Assembly (NCBI GenBank): GCA_009692615.1
Contig: SHYW01000034.1
Span: forward strand, 1 to 44,677
Reading direction: 5' to 3'
DNA length: 44,677 bases
Source of the DNA: Deltaproteobacteria bacterium
GTDB taxonomy: Bacteria; Desulfobacterota; Binatia; UBA9968
How positions within the stretch are numbered: the stretch's first letter is position 1; every line of letters begins with the position of its first letter. The notes beneath the pieces are model-generated. The model made no database searches. It saw nothing but the letters and a program-made list of their open reading frames with translations, and was not told where the DNA came from. The position numbers were made by a program, and so were the translations under genes. Below are positions 24,751-34,318 of the stretch, in pieces.

Positions 24751-26012
24751 AGATAACTTTGCGCCAACCGCAGATTCGCGGCCAATGGCTGGTTATCCGC
24801 CGCGGCGATGGTCGCGGCGCGCCGGCCCATGGCTTGGCGCTTGTGCGCATCGGTCAGCAGATCGCTCACCGCGACGGCAAGCGCTTGAGCATCGTGGACT
24901 TCGAGCGCCGCCTCTTGACGGATCATCTCTTGGGCCAGACCGAGTGAGTTTTCCATATGCGGCCCGAACAAGATCGGTTTGCCAAAGCGCGCCGGTTCCA
25001 AAATATTGTGGCCGCCCGCCGCAACCAAACTGCCGCCGACGAAAGCGACATCCGCCGCGGCAAAGAATTCGACCAATTCGCCGACACTATCGAGCAACAG
25101 AACATCTTTGGCGAACCAGTGCGGCGCTTGCACTTGGCTCCTTCTCTGAAAATCGACAGAACTATTCTTGAGCAACTTCTCGACTTCGTTAAAACGCTCA
25201 GGGTGGCGCGGCGCCAACACCAGCGACAGGGTCGGGAACTTCGCGCGGATTAACCGTAGCGCTTCAAGTAGTATTTCCTCTTCGCCGGCATGGGTGCTAC
25301 CGGCGACCCAGAGCTGTCTGCCGTTGAGCGCGGCGGCGAGATTTTCCATCGTAGCTGAAGGTCGCGGCGCGCCGTATTTCAAACTGCCCACCACGGAAAC
25401 TTTATTTTTTGCCGCACCGAGGTCGATAATCCGCCCGCCATCTTCGCTGGTCTGCATGCCGAAAGCGCTAAAGCAGTCGAGCACGCGGTGAAAAAACTTT
25501 GGGCAGAGCCGGTAACGGGATGCCGCCTTGACTGACAAGCGGCCGCTGAGCAACACCGTCGGCACACCGCGCCGATAGGTTTGGCGCAAAAAATTGGGCC
25601 AGATTTCAGTTTCGACGATCAGCAGCAGTGACGGGTTGAATTTAGCGATCGCTCGACGCGCCAGCCATAATAGATCGATGGGGAAAAATATCACCGCGTC
25701 CACGCCAGCCATTTGCCGAGCCAAACGATTGCCGGTGGCGGTAAACGTCGAAACCAGAACCGGCCGCGCCGCCGCGCTGGACTTGAGCGCGTCAATCAAC
25801 GCTTCGGCGGAGCGTACTTCGCCCACCGAAGCGGCGTGAATCCAGATTGGCCGCTGGCCGTGTAATCTAGACAAAACATTTTCTGGATAAAATCCCAGCC
25901 GCTGCCCCAAGCCGTCGCGATAACGCGGTCCCCAGCAGAATAGAATTGGCAAAACCGGCAACGCGAGCATAAAGCCCAGGGTGAACAAAACATTGTAGAT
26001 AAAATACCACAC
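24747..26012 (-). CDS. waaA: 3-deoxy-D-manno-octulosonic acid transferase
   Basis: A 421-residue GT30 enzyme adding Kdo from CMP-Kdo to lipid IVA. An N-terminal membrane helix (FTLGFMLALPVLPILF) precedes IWIHAASVGEVRSAEAL, which holds the catalytic glutamate; the C-terminal domain has LVLAPRHPERF, FVGGSLVAAGGHNILEPA and GPHMENS, all typical. Start is GTG at 26012 with an AAGGGA site. It is 11 bases after lpxB and overlaps lpxK. The number of Kdo residues added cannot be told from sequence. Confidence 0.95.
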   Translation of the reverse strand: MWYFIYNVLFTLGFMLALPVLPILFCWGPRYRDGLGQRLGFYPENVLSRLHGQRPIWIHAASVGEVRSAEALIDALKSSAAARPVLVSTFTATGNRLARQMAGVDAVIFFPIDLLWLARRAIAKFNPSLLLIVETEIWPNFLRQTYRRGVPTVLLSGRLSVKAASRYRLCPKFFHRVLDCFSAFGMQTSEDGGRIIDLGAAKNKVSVVGSLKYGAPRPSATMENLAAALNGRQLWVAGSTHAGEEEILLEALRLIRAKFPTLSLVLAPRHPERFNEVEKLLKNSSVDFQRRSQVQAPHWFAKDVLLLDSVGELVEFFAAADVAFVGGSLVAAGGHNILEPARFGKPILFGPHMENSLGLAQEMIRQEAALEVHDAQALAVAVSDLLTDAHKRQAMGRRAATIAAADNQPLAANLRLAQSYL

Positions 26013-26023
26013 CCGTAGTTCCC

Positions 26024-27157
26024 TTAGGCCGTCATCATTGAGAGCGCGATATCGGCGACGCGATCGGCCGCGCCGGGCGTGCCCAAACGTTCGCGCAGCT
26101 TGGATAACTTTTCGCTAATATCGAGCCGCAGTTTGTGATCGTCGAGCAGCTTTATGGTTTCGCTGACGAGGCGCGCGGGATTGACCTCATCCTGAAGCAG
26201 CTCGGGCACCAATCTTTCGCCCGCCAACAAGTTCGCCATCGCCACATGTTCGACCTGGACGAGCCGCCGGCCGAGCCAGTAGGTCAACGGCGACATACGA
26301 TAGACGACAATCATCGGCCGACCGAGCAGGGCGACCTCCAGCGTCGCCGTGCCCGACGCGGTCCAAATCAAATCTGCGGCGTTTATCGCTTCGTAGCGTT
26401 CTTGATCGACGATGGGAATCTTTAGCGTACTGTTTTGCAGCAGCGCTTCAATAGCTGAGGCCTCGATGGTGTTGGCCCGCACGCAGAAAAACTGCACGCC
26501 GCGCTGTTGGCGTAACAACAGCGCGGCGTCGCGCATGATCGACAAATGCTTGCTCACCTCGCCGTGGCGGCTGCCGGGCAACAGGCCGATCGTTAGCTTG
26601 GCCGGATCTAAACCGAGGCGGCGCAAAACCGTGCCGCGATCCTGGCGCGCTCGGACAGTTTCTAACAACGGATGGCCGACGAAGCTCACCTTAACTTGAT
26701 GGCGCGCGTAAAAATCGACCTCGAAGGGAAACACCACGGCCATGTGATCGACCCATTTCGCGATCTGCTTGACCCGACCTTGGCGCCAGGCCCAGATTTG
26801 CGGACTGATGTAGTAAAGCACGGGAATGCGCAACGACTTTGCCAAGCGCGCTAGGCGGAGATTGAATTCGGGAAAGTCGATCAAGACTAATAAGTTCGGC
26901 CGCCGTTTTTTCAACGCCTGCTTGAGCAAACGATAGGCGCGCAAAATATTGCCAAGATTACCGGCGAGTTCGACGAGTCCCATGCCGGTGAGCCGGGCGA
27001 CGCTGAACAGCGCTTCGAACCGAGTGGCTTGCAGCTGCTCACCGGCGACGCCGAACACTTTGATCGTGCCATCGCGGCGATGCAGCGCTTCGACCAAGCG
27101 CGCGCCATGGGCGTCGCCCGAAGCCTCGCCCACCACCAGCATGATTTCACGGGCCAA
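26024..27157 (-). CDS. lpxB: Lipid-A-disaccharide synthase
   Basis: A 377-residue GT19 enzyme that condenses UDP-2,3-diacylglucosamine with lipid X. The N-terminus has MLVVGEASGDAHGARLV, then GMGLVELAG, LIDFPEFNLRLA, YYISPQIWAWRQGRVK and later LLPGSRHGEVSKHL and SGTATLEVAL, the standard LpxB series. The first start is TTG at 27157; ATG at 27142 (five codons later) is equally possible and matches family N-termini better. It follows the Gfo/Idh/MocA gene by 27 bases. Confidence 0.95.
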   Translation of the reverse strand: MAREIMLVVGEASGDAHGARLVEALHRRDGTIKVFGVAGEQLQATRFEALFSVARLTGMGLVELAGNLGNILRAYRLLKQALKKRRPNLLVLIDFPEFNLRLARLAKSLRIPVLYYISPQIWAWRQGRVKQIAKWVDHMAVVFPFEVDFYARHQVKVSFVGHPLLETVRARQDRGTVLRRLGLDPAKLTIGLLPGSRHGEVSKHLSIMRDAALLLRQQRGVQFFCVRANTIEASAIEALLQNSTLKIPIVDQERYEAINAADLIWTASGTATLEVALLGRPMIVVYRMSPLTYWLGRRLVQVEHVAMANLLAGERLVPELLQDEVNPARLVSETIKLLDDHKLRLDISEKLSKLRERLGTPGAADRVADIALSMMTA

Positions 27158-27184
27158 ATTTACAACTCGTAGGGATCGAAAGCA

Positions 27185-28111
27185 TTACAGTTGGCGGCTG
27201 ATCATCGAAGCGATTTCGAGCGCGGTGAGCGCTTCGAAGCCGCCAACCAAAGGCACTGTGCGCGCGCCGACGCAATCGAGAAACGAATCGATCTCGTCGG
27301 CCAAGGCGTCGCCATCTTTGATTTCAATATTCTCGGCGCGAATATCGAGCCAACCGGCGCCGGGCGGCGGCTTGTGATAAATCTGCACCCGGCGTTGATC
27401 GTAATCGATGGAGATGTAGGCGTCGGACTGAAAGAAGCGCACTTTGCGTTCGCGCTTGAGCGACACTCGGCTGGCGGTGACGTTGGCGATGCAGCCGTTG
27501 GCGAAGTTGATGCGCGCATTGGCGATGTCGGGCTTGTCGGTGAGCACCGGCACGCCCACCGCCTCCACCCGCACCACCGGCGAACGGACCAAACTGGCGA
27601 TGACATCGATGTCGTGGATCATTAAATCGAGAACGACGTTGACATCGGTGCCGCGCTCGATGAACGGCGCCAGGCGATGGCATTCGACAAACTTCGGATC
27701 TTTGACCACGCCTTCGAGCTGGCGAATCGCCGGATTGAACCGTTCGAGGTGGCCGACTTGCAGGATCAAGTTTTTCCGCTGCGCCGCGTCAACCAACTCG
27801 CGCGCCTCGTCGATGTCGGCGGTCAACGGTTTCTCGACCAGTAAGTCGATGCCGGCGTCGATGCAATCGCGCGCCACTTGATAATGAAAGCATGTCGGCA
27901 CGGCGATGCTGACGCATTGGACGCGGCCGAACAGCGCGCGATAATCGCTTAAAGCTTCGACGCCCACCGCGGCGCCGATCTCGTGGGCTCGATCTTTGTC
28001 GCTGTCGACCACGGCGACCAGCTGCGCTTTGGCCGATGCGGCGTATTTTTCGGCGTGGAACTTGCCCAAGTAACCGACGCCGATGACGCCGACGCGAATC
28101 TTTTCAGCCAT
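27185..28111 (-). CDS. Gfo/Idh/MocA family oxidoreductase (GnnA-like)
   Basis: A 308-residue NAD(P)-dependent oxidoreductase. The Rossmann motif is VGVIGVGYLGKFHAE, with VVDSDKDRA, the EKP catalytic motif in LLVEKPLTAD and GHLERFNP. Position between lpxI and lpxB matches many deltaproteobacterial lpx clusters. In Acidithiobacillus and Leptospira the related GnnA oxidises UDP-GlcNAc at C3 before transamination by GnnB, giving 2,3-diamino lipid A. No GnnB-like aminotransferase is in this window, so the role is inferred from family and context only. Confidence 0.82.
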   Translation of the reverse strand: MAEKIRVGVIGVGYLGKFHAEKYAASAKAQLVAVVDSDKDRAHEIGAAVGVEALSDYRALFGRVQCVSIAVPTCFHYQVARDCIDAGIDLLVEKPLTADIDEARELVDAAQRKNLILQVGHLERFNPAIRQLEGVVKDPKFVECHRLAPFIERGTDVNVVLDLMIHDIDVIASLVRSPVVRVEAVGVPVLTDKPDIANARINFANGCIANVTASRVSLKRERKVRFFQSDAYISIDYDQRRVQIYHKPPPGAGWLDIRAENIEIKDGDALADEIDSFLDCVGARTVPLVGGFEALTALEIASMISRQL

Positions 28112-28123
28112 AGGTAAAATCGC

Positions 28124-28930
28124 TTAACTGCTAACGCCGACGATGGCGATGCCTAACTGATCCGCCTGGCGCAGCAGGCTTTCTTTTTCCAATAAAATAG
28201 TTTTGCCGGCTTCCAGGGCCATCGCCGTGGCGCCGGCGGCGTGCAAGCGCGCCACCGTATCGACACCCACCGCCGGCACGTCGAAGCGCAGATCCTGGCC
28301 CGGCTTACTGACCTTGACCACGACGCAACCTTTTTTTGCCAAAGCGCCGCCGCGCTCAATCGCAGCATCGGTACCTTCCACCGCTTCAACCGCCACCACC
28401 ACGCGGTTCTTCACCACCACCGTCTGGCCGATGCCCAGCCTGCCGATCTCCTTGGCGCTGCTGAAGCCGATTTTAATATCGTCCCATTCCTTGGTGCTCG
28501 GTTCGCGTTGCGTCAACGTGCCCGCAGCGCATAAAATTTCCGGCAAACAAAGGGTCGATGGAAGAATTTCAATGCCATCCGCCGCTAATTCGTCGGCAAT
28601 ACCGCGCAATAATTTATCGTCGTCCCGGCTGCGCAGCTTGGCGAGAAAGCGCGCACCGCGCAGGTCCGGTCGAAAATTGCCAAGCAGTTTAACTTTGCGA
28701 ATACCGCCGGCCATTACGGCTTGAGTCACCCCGGCGCGCTGAAATACCCGGATGATTTTTCCCAACTCGCCGACATAGATCCAAGTAATCTCATCGACAA
28801 GCGTAGCGATCGCCTCGTCGCATTCGCCGCGATGGGCCGCGGCGATCACGGTATATCCGGCACGCTTCGCTTCGGCGGCAAAGAGCAGCGGAAACTTGCC
28901 GTTACCGGCGATGAGGCCGAGCTTTTTCAC
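28124..28930 (-). CDS. lpxI: UDP-2,3-diacylglucosamine pyrophosphatase (LpxI type)
   Basis: A 268-residue DUF1009 protein. LpxI hydrolyses UDP-2,3-diacylglucosamine to lipid X and UMP and replaces LpxH in Alphaproteobacteria and several other groups. Seen here are LGLIAGNGKFPLLFA at the N-terminus, MAGGIRKVKLLGNFRPD, and the C-terminal GQDLRFDVPAVGVDTV with the conserved aspartate. Start is GTG at 28930. It sits between lpxA and the oxidoreductase gene. Confidence 0.93.
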   Translation of the reverse strand: MKKLGLIAGNGKFPLLFAAEAKRAGYTVIAAAHRGECDEAIATLVDEITWIYVGELGKIIRVFQRAGVTQAVMAGGIRKVKLLGNFRPDLRGARFLAKLRSRDDDKLLRGIADELAADGIEILPSTLCLPEILCAAGTLTQREPSTKEWDDIKIGFSSAKEIGRLGIGQTVVVKNRVVVAVEAVEGTDAAIERGGALAKKGCVVVKVSKPGQDLRFDVPAVGVDTVARLHAAGATAMALEAGKTILLEKESLLRQADQLGIAIVGVSS

Positions 28931-28972
28931 ACGCGATGAATTTCAGAAATCGACTGGTATGCGGCAAACAAA

Positions 28973-29749
28973 TTAACGGCAGATGCCGCGCTGGGAATTG
29001 GCAATGAATGAAATAAATTTTTCGATCTCGGCGCTGCTGGGAACTTCCCGACGAATCCGCGCCAACGCTACATCGGTCTTGAGCTTGGATTGAAAGGCGA
29101 TGCGATAGGCTTTACGGATCGCCGCGATGATGGATTTATCGAAACCGCGCCGCTTGAGCCCTTCGGTGTTGAGACCATGGAGTCGGGCGCGGTCGCCGGT
29201 GGCGTTGCAATAGGGCGGCACGTCTTTGGAGACCATGGAGCCAGCGCCCAAGATCGCGCTATTACCAATGCGCACGAACTGATGAATGCCAACCAGACCC
29301 CCAACGATTACGAAGTCCTCCACCACCACATGGCCGCCGAGAGTCGCGCCGTTGGCGATCACGTTACGATCGCCGACGATGCAATCGTGGGCAATGTGGC
29401 AGTGCATCATCAGTAAATTTTGATCGCCGACCCGGGTGATCATACCGCCGCCGGTGGTACCGGGATTGAGCGAAACATACTCGCGAATGGTGTTGCGCTT
29501 ACCGACGATCAATTCGCTCGGTTCGCCTCTGAATTTCAAATCCTGCGGCGCCGAGCCGACGCTGGCGAAAGGATAAACGACGGTGCCTTCGCCTAAGCTC
29601 GTCCGTCCCTGGATCACGGCATGCGCATGAATCTTACAGCCCTTATCGATCTTCACGCCGGCGCCGATCACAGCATAGGGACCGACCTCGACCCCGCCGG
29701 CTAACTCAGCAGCCGCGTCGATTATCGCAGTGTGATGAATGGTATTCAT
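28973..29749 (-). CDS. lpxA: UDP-N-acetylglucosamine acyltransferase
   Basis: A 258-residue left-handed beta-helix acyltransferase, first enzyme of lipid A synthesis, moving an acyl chain from ACP to the 3-position of UDP-GlcNAc. Hexapeptide repeats fill the N-terminal ~190 residues; the catalytic histidine is in MHCHIAHDCIVGD near residue 125, and GIHQFVRIG and the helical C-terminus are typical. It follows fabZ by 12 bases. If the nearby oxidoreductase is a true GnnA, the substrate could be the diamino analogue, but no GnnB is seen. Confidence 0.95.
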   Translation of the reverse strand: MNTIHHTAIIDAAAELAGGVEVGPYAVIGAGVKIDKGCKIHAHAVIQGRTSLGEGTVVYPFASVGSAPQDLKFRGEPSELIVGKRNTIREYVSLNPGTTGGGMITRVGDQNLLMMHCHIAHDCIVGDRNVIANGATLGGHVVVEDFVIVGGLVGIHQFVRIGNSAILGAGSMVSKDVPPYCNATGDRARLHGLNTEGLKRRGFDKSIIAAIRKAYRIAFQSKLKTDVALARIRREVPSSAEIEKFISFIANSQRGICR

Positions 29750-29761
29750 GAATACGAGCGC

Positions 29762-30199
29762 TCAAGACATTTCGATTTCCATGGCGGAGATTTGCGCTTG
29801 GGCCGCTACTTTGCCGTCCACCGACGCGACCCCAGCCATCTTCCAATACGGCCCGCGCCGTTTGACGCAGGTCAACTCGATGCGCAGCTGATCGCCGGGC
29901 TCCACGGGCCGTTTGAACTTCACCCGGTCGAGACCCGTGAGCACGAAAACTTTATTATCCGCCATGCCGCCCTGGGCGTTATGCGCGAAGATCGCGCCGA
30001 CCTGGGCCATCGCTTCGCAAATCAGCACACCGGGCATCACCGGTTTGTTGGGAAAGTGGCCTTGGAAAAAATTCTCGTTGAAAGAAACGTTTTTGATACC
30101 GACGATCTTGTTGTCGCCTTCGATCTCGATAATCCTGTCGACCAACAGGAACGGATAACGGTGCGGTAAGAACTTGAGTATCTCTCTAGCGTCCATCAT
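29762..30199 (-). CDS. fabZ: 3-hydroxyacyl-ACP dehydratase FabZ
   Basis: A 145-residue hot-dog-fold dehydratase of fatty acid elongation, acting on 3-hydroxyacyl-ACP, the same pool LpxA and LpxD draw from. The catalytic histidine is in LPHRYPFLLVD and the acid in GHFPNKPVMPGVLICEAMAQ. Length is normal. Two adjacent ATG codons (30199 and 30196) are possible starts. The lpxD-fabZ-lpxA order is the conserved arrangement. Confidence 0.96.
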   Translation of the reverse strand: MMDAREILKFLPHRYPFLLVDRIIEIEGDNKIVGIKNVSFNENFFQGHFPNKPVMPGVLICEAMAQVGAIFAHNAQGGMADNKVFVLTGLDRVKFKRPVEPGDQLRIELTCVKRRGPYWKMAGVASVDGKVAAQAQISAMEIEMS

Positions 30200-30227
30200 G
30201 GGCTTCTCGCGGGCTTAACGCGCCTCC

Positions 30228-31277
30228 TTATTTCGTGCCATTGACCAAGCGCGCCACCTGTTTTTCCAAGGCGCGCACTTGGCTCCACAGTTTGGGTAGC
30301 TGCGGCAGCAGAACCATCACTTTCAACCAGACTTGATGCGGCGCGGCGCTCAGGCCGCTGGAAAGCACGACATTGGGCGCTACCGATTGACCGACGCCGG
30401 ACTGCGGGCCGATGGTCGCGCCGTCACCGATCTGAATGTGATTGACGACGCCGACTTGTCCCGCCAGCGTGACGTTTTTGCCGAGCCGCGAGCTGCCGGA
30501 GATGCCGGCCTGCGCCGCGATCACCGAGTGTTCGCCAATCACGACGTTGTGGGCGATCTGCACCAGGTTATCGATCTTGGTGCCCTTGCCGATCACGGTC
30601 TGACCGAGCACCGCGCGGTCCACTGTGGAGTTGGCGCCAATCTCGACATCGTCTTCAACCACGACGATGCCCACTTGGGGAATCTTCACTCGCGCCGCGC
30701 CGCTGCCGGCGTAACCGAATCCATCGCTGCCGATCACGGTTCCAGCGTGCAACACAACCCGATCGCCCAAACGGCACTGCTCCCGCACGACAACATTTGG
30801 CTGAAGCACACAATCGGCGCCGATCTGCGCCTCGGCGCCGACAAAAACTCCCGGCATCAGCACCGATCGCGCGCCGATGCGCGCCTTCGGTCCGACAAAC
30901 GCGAAGGCAAAAATCGTCGCCGATGACGCTACCTCTGCGGATGGATCGATAGCGGCTTGCTTGCTGATCGCCGCGGTGAACTGCGGCGCCGGCGACAGCA
31001 GCTGGAGAATTTTCGCGAAACCGACATAGGGATCGCGGCATTCGATGAAATTATTCGCGCCCTGACCGCCGGCGCTAGCGACGCCGAGTCCGACGATCAC
31101 TGCGCTGGCACGGCACTGGGACAAATGTTTTTGATAGCGCGGATTGGTAAGAAAACTGATTTCACCGGGGCCAGCCTGATCCAAGGCGGCGACCTTGTGA
31201 ACCCGCACAGAGCCGTCGCCGACGACCTTGCCATCCACAAGGGCGGCGAGCTCGGCCAACGATTTATCAGAGGCCAC
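30228..31277 (-). CDS. lpxD: UDP-3-O-(3-hydroxyacyl)glucosamine N-acyltransferase
   Basis: A 349-residue acyltransferase adding the N-linked hydroxyacyl chain to UDP-3-O-acylglucosamine. An N-terminal uridine-binding domain (to about residue 105; [13 protein letters not shown]) precedes a long hexapeptide left-handed helix with the catalytic histidine in [13 protein letters not shown]-terminal helices include [18 protein letters not shown]. Its start directly abuts the ompH stop, as in many Gram-negative genomes. Confidence 0.95.
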   Translation of the reverse strand: MASDKSLAELAALVDGKVVGDGSVRVHKVAALDQAGPGEISFLTNPRYQKHLSQCRASAVIVGLGVASAGGQGANNFIECRDPYVGFAKILQLLSPAPQFTAAISKQAAIDPSAEVASSATIFAFAFVGPKARIGARSVLMPGVFVGAEAQIGADCVLQPNVVVREQCRLGDRVVLHAGTVIGSDGFGYAGSGAARVKIPQVGIVVVEDDVEIGANSTVDRAVLGQTVIGKGTKIDNLVQIAHNVVIGEHSVIAAQAGISGSSRLGKNVTLAGQVGVVNHIQIGDGATIGPQSGVGQSVAPNVVLSSGLSAAPHQVWLKVMVLLPQLPKLWSQVRALEKQVARLVNGTK

Positions 31278-31781
31278 TTATTTTTTTACCCGATTGTAGC
31301 TTTCGATGACTTTGGCGGTAACGTCGGTGCCCTGATCGCTGTAGAGAATCTGCGAACGTTCCAAGATCACGGTAAATTTTTCCGACTTGCCATATTCGGC
31401 CACGACGCCTTCCAACTCCTTTATCAGCTCCGCCATCATGGTGCCTTCTTTTTGGCGCAGCTCTTCCTGATAGTCGCCCATGGAGCGTTGCAAATTGACC
31501 GAACGTTTTTGAAAATCGGCCTCAAGATTGCGCCGCTCTCCTTCCTTGAGCAGCGGGGCCTTCTTCTCGATATCGGCCTTGAGCCGTTCGAGATCTTGCC
31601 GTTCCTTGAGCAAGTCGGCTTCAATTTTTTTGATCTGCACTTGAAAACGTTCCTTAGCGCGCTTGCCGGCGTTGGACTCCGCGATCACCCGCTGAACATC
31701 GATGAAACCGATTCTCACCGTTTGCGCCTGCCCAAACGAAGGCGGCAGGGCCAGCATGATAATGACGAGCCAAACTTTCAT
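31278..31781 (-). CDS. ompH: OmpH/Skp family periplasmic chaperone
   Basis: A 167-residue protein with a Sec signal peptide (VWLVIIMLALPPSFGQAQ), then RIGFIDVQRVIAES and a long charged coiled coil (about residues 45-120), the Skp design of tentacled trimer that holds unfolded outer-membrane proteins. ATG at 31781 has a strong GGAGG site. Located between bamA and lpxD, the canonical position of skp. Confidence 0.92.
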   Translation of the reverse strand: MKVWLVIIMLALPPSFGQAQTVRIGFIDVQRVIAESNAGKRAKERFQVQIKKIEADLLKERQDLERLKADIEKKAPLLKEGERRNLEADFQKRSVNLQRSMGDYQEELRQKEGTMMAELIKELEGVVAEYGKSEKFTVILERSQILYSDQGTDVTAKVIESYNRVKK

Positions 31782-31831
31782 GTAAACCTCCAGGTATCGG
31801 ATATATTGAAATGCAATGACTGTGGGTCGAA

Positions 31832-34237
31832 TTATTGCGCGCCGATGGTAAACCCGAGCACCGAAGTGTCGTCGCCATGCTGCTTGTTCAAGGGGAAGCC
31901 AAGCTCTACGCGCAAGGGACCGAACGGCGACATCCAGCGCACGCCTGTGCCAACCGAGCGGCGAAAATCGCCGAACTTAATGCCCTCGCTGCCAAAGGCA
32001 TTGCCCATGTCGAAAAATGCCAGACCGCGCACGCCATACTGCTCCATGATCGGAAACAGCACTTCGGCATTGGCCACCGCGGCGCGATCGCCGCCGATGA
32101 CGTTGGTGCCGGTACAGGCGCCGGTGGTTGGGTCGCAACCGGATGGTACCCGCGGCCCCAAACTGCGCTCGGTAAATCCGCGCACGGAATTGATGCCGCC
32201 GAGAAAGTAACGTTCGAACAGCGGCAAGTCCTTCTTGCCATTTTGGCGTTCCGCGAAACCGATACCATAGCCCAAGGTGCCGCCCAGTGCTAAGACATAA
32301 TTACCGCCCCAATTGGGATCTTTGAGCAAGGGATAATGCCAACGGCCACTCAGGTCGGTTTTCAAGAAGCGCGCATCGCCGCCTAAGCCCGCGGTCTTCA
32401 CTGAGAGCGCCGATTTGGTACCTTCCGTGGGACTAAAAAAATGATCCCGGCTGTCATAGGTAAGCCCAGGAGTCACGCTGCTGGTCAGCGACTTGCCCTT
32501 TTCCGCGCGGATCGAATCCGGCGCGGTTTCTTTGACGCCGCCGATATTTTCATGGGTCAAATCGTAGCCCACGCCGCCGCGCATGAAATCCCACGCCGTC
32601 GGCGTGCCGTCATCGACTTCATCCGAGCCCAACTGTTTTTTTACCCGGCCGAAATACGGCAGATCCAATTCCTTGAGCGGGTAACTATTATTTACGCCAA
32701 ACCCGATCTTGCGTTCGCTGAAATCGTTGAACGAGCGACGGGTGTTGAAAGCCTCCAGACTCACGGCATTTTTGCTATCTAAAAAATAAGGGTCGTTGAC
32801 GCTCAAAATGAAATCCTGCCGACGCGAACCGATGCTAAAATTGCCGCTCACTCCCTGGCCGCGGCCAGCGATGTTTTTCTCGGTGATGTTGACCTTGGCG
32901 AGGAATCCGTCGCCGCTGCTGTAACCGCCGCCGATTTGAAAGGTTCCGGTGGGCCCTTCCTTGACGTCGACCAATAAATCCAACGTATCGGCTTGATCGG
33001 TTTTTTGGGTGGTGATCTGGGCGTCTTCAAAATAGCCGGTACGCTGCAAAGCGTTGCGGCTCTGGGTAACCTTGTTGCCAGAATACAGTTCCTGCTCGTT
33101 GGCCAGCAGTTCGCGCCGCACCACCGTGTCGCGGGTCTTAGTATTTCCCGTCACCAGCACGCGGTTGAAATAAACGGGGGGGCCCTTTGAGATAACCAAG
33201 GCCACATCAACATTTTTGCTAACTTGATCGATTTTCGTCACCGGATCCACCTGGACGAAGGCAAAGCCCTTATTTAAATACATATCGCTCAAGGTGGTGA
33301 TATCGTCGCGCAAACGGCTGCCGCGAAAGATTTGTCCGGTGGTGAGCTTGACCGATTTTAGCATCTGCTGGTCGTCTTGAATCAGCTCGCCGCCGATCTC
33401 GACTTTGCCGACCCGATACTGCGGCCCTTCGAATATGCGAAAGATCACTTCCAAACCGTCGCGGCCGCGCACAATCACGGGATCGTCGACTTTATGCTCG
33501 ACATAGCCGTTGTCGTTGTAATGACTGGAAAGAATCGCCACATCGTTGGTCAGCATGTCGCGATCAAGCACGCCGCGGTTGGTGATGAAAGAAAAAATCC
33601 ATTCTTCCTTAGTCGCCAAGAGCCCCTTCAAGTCGCCATCGCCAAAAGCCTTGTTGCCTTCGAAGGCGATTTTTTTGATCAACAGTCGATTGCCTTCGAT
33701 GATATCGAAGGTGACCACCGCCTGGTTGGACGATTCGACGGCGACCGAATGATCGATGGCGGCATTGACGTAGCCCTGTTCGGTGTAGAGTTTTCTAACC
33801 TTCTCGACGCCTTCGGCGACTTTGGTCCGGTCTAAAATCGTCCGCGCGCCGACGCCCAGCGCGGTTTCGATTTTGTCTTTACTAACTTGCGCAGAGCCTT
33901 GGATTTTTACCTCGCGAATGTAGGGTTTCTCTTTGATCGCGTAGGTGAGTATCCCGTCCGGCGAAAGCTCGGCGTTGACGTCGTCGAAAAACCCCATGCG
34001 AAAAATCGCCTTGACGTCTTGTTCGACGATCAGCGGATCGAAACTCTCGCCGGCCCGGCTTTTTAAATGCAGCCGAATGCCGTCGTCTTCGACCCGAAGG
34101 TTGCCGGTGATTTTGACTTCCTTGAGGCGAACTTTTTCTTGGCTCTGGAGCGGTCGCGGAGCACCGATACACAGGGTCAGAATTAGCATCAAGCTAATAG
34201 TTTTGGGCAGCGAGCGAATAATTGAAATGATTGCCAT
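31832..34237 (-). CDS. bamA: Outer membrane protein assembly factor BamA
   Basis: About 801 residues. A signal sequence (ISLMLILTLCIGAPRPLQSQ) is followed by five POTRA repeats (about residues 35-410) and a 16-strand Omp85 barrel. The barrel holds the lid-loop motif GGINSVRGFTE and ends in a family-typical strand, LGFTIGAQ. It is the catalytic core of the BAM complex in the outer membrane. The longest frame starts at a TTG (34270); ATG 34237 is chosen since it opens the signal peptide. The barrel loop contains CDPTTGACTG, a likely disulphide. The 81 bases to lolD hold no gene that I can see. Confidence 0.95.
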   Translation of the reverse strand: MAIISIIRSLPKTISLMLILTLCIGAPRPLQSQEKVRLKEVKITGNLRVEDDGIRLHLKSRAGESFDPLIVEQDVKAIFRMGFFDDVNAELSPDGILTYAIKEKPYIREVKIQGSAQVSKDKIETALGVGARTILDRTKVAEGVEKVRKLYTEQGYVNAAIDHSVAVESSNQAVVTFDIIEGNRLLIKKIAFEGNKAFGDGDLKGLLATKEEWIFSFITNRGVLDRDMLTNDVAILSSHYNDNGYVEHKVDDPVIVRGRDGLEVIFRIFEGPQYRVGKVEIGGELIQDDQQMLKSVKLTTGQIFRGSRLRDDITTLSDMYLNKGFAFVQVDPVTKIDQVSKNVDVALVISKGPPVYFNRVLVTGNTKTRDTVVRRELLANEQELYSGNKVTQSRNALQRTGYFEDAQITTQKTDQADTLDLLVDVKEGPTGTFQIGGGYSSGDGFLAKVNITEKNIAGRGQGVSGNFSIGSRRQDFILSVNDPYFLDSKNAVSLEAFNTRRSFNDFSERKIGFGVNNSYPLKELDLPYFGRVKKQLGSDEVDDGTPTAWDFMRGGVGYDLTHENIGGVKETAPDSIRAEKGKSLTSSVTPGLTYDSRDHFFSPTEGTKSALSVKTAGLGGDARFLKTDLSGRWHYPLLKDPNWGGNYVLALGGTLGYGIGFAERQNGKKDLPLFERYFLGGINSVRGFTERSLGPRVPSGCDPTTGACTGTNVIGGDRAAVANAEVLFPIMEQYGVRGLAFFDMGNAFGSEGIKFGDFRRSVGTGVRWMSPFGPLRVELGFPLNKQHGDDTSVLGFTIGAQ

Positions 34238-34318
34238 CGGCGCTTGGAATTTACCGGTCACGTGGCTCAACTTTGTAAAAATCTAACAAGATGGCAAACT
34301 TTTGTAAAGGTATCACAA

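Noticed and set aside
30957-32210. Plus-strand open frame (417 codons) across lpxD, ompH and bamA
   Set aside because: Crosses three well-supported genes on the other strand; no domain.
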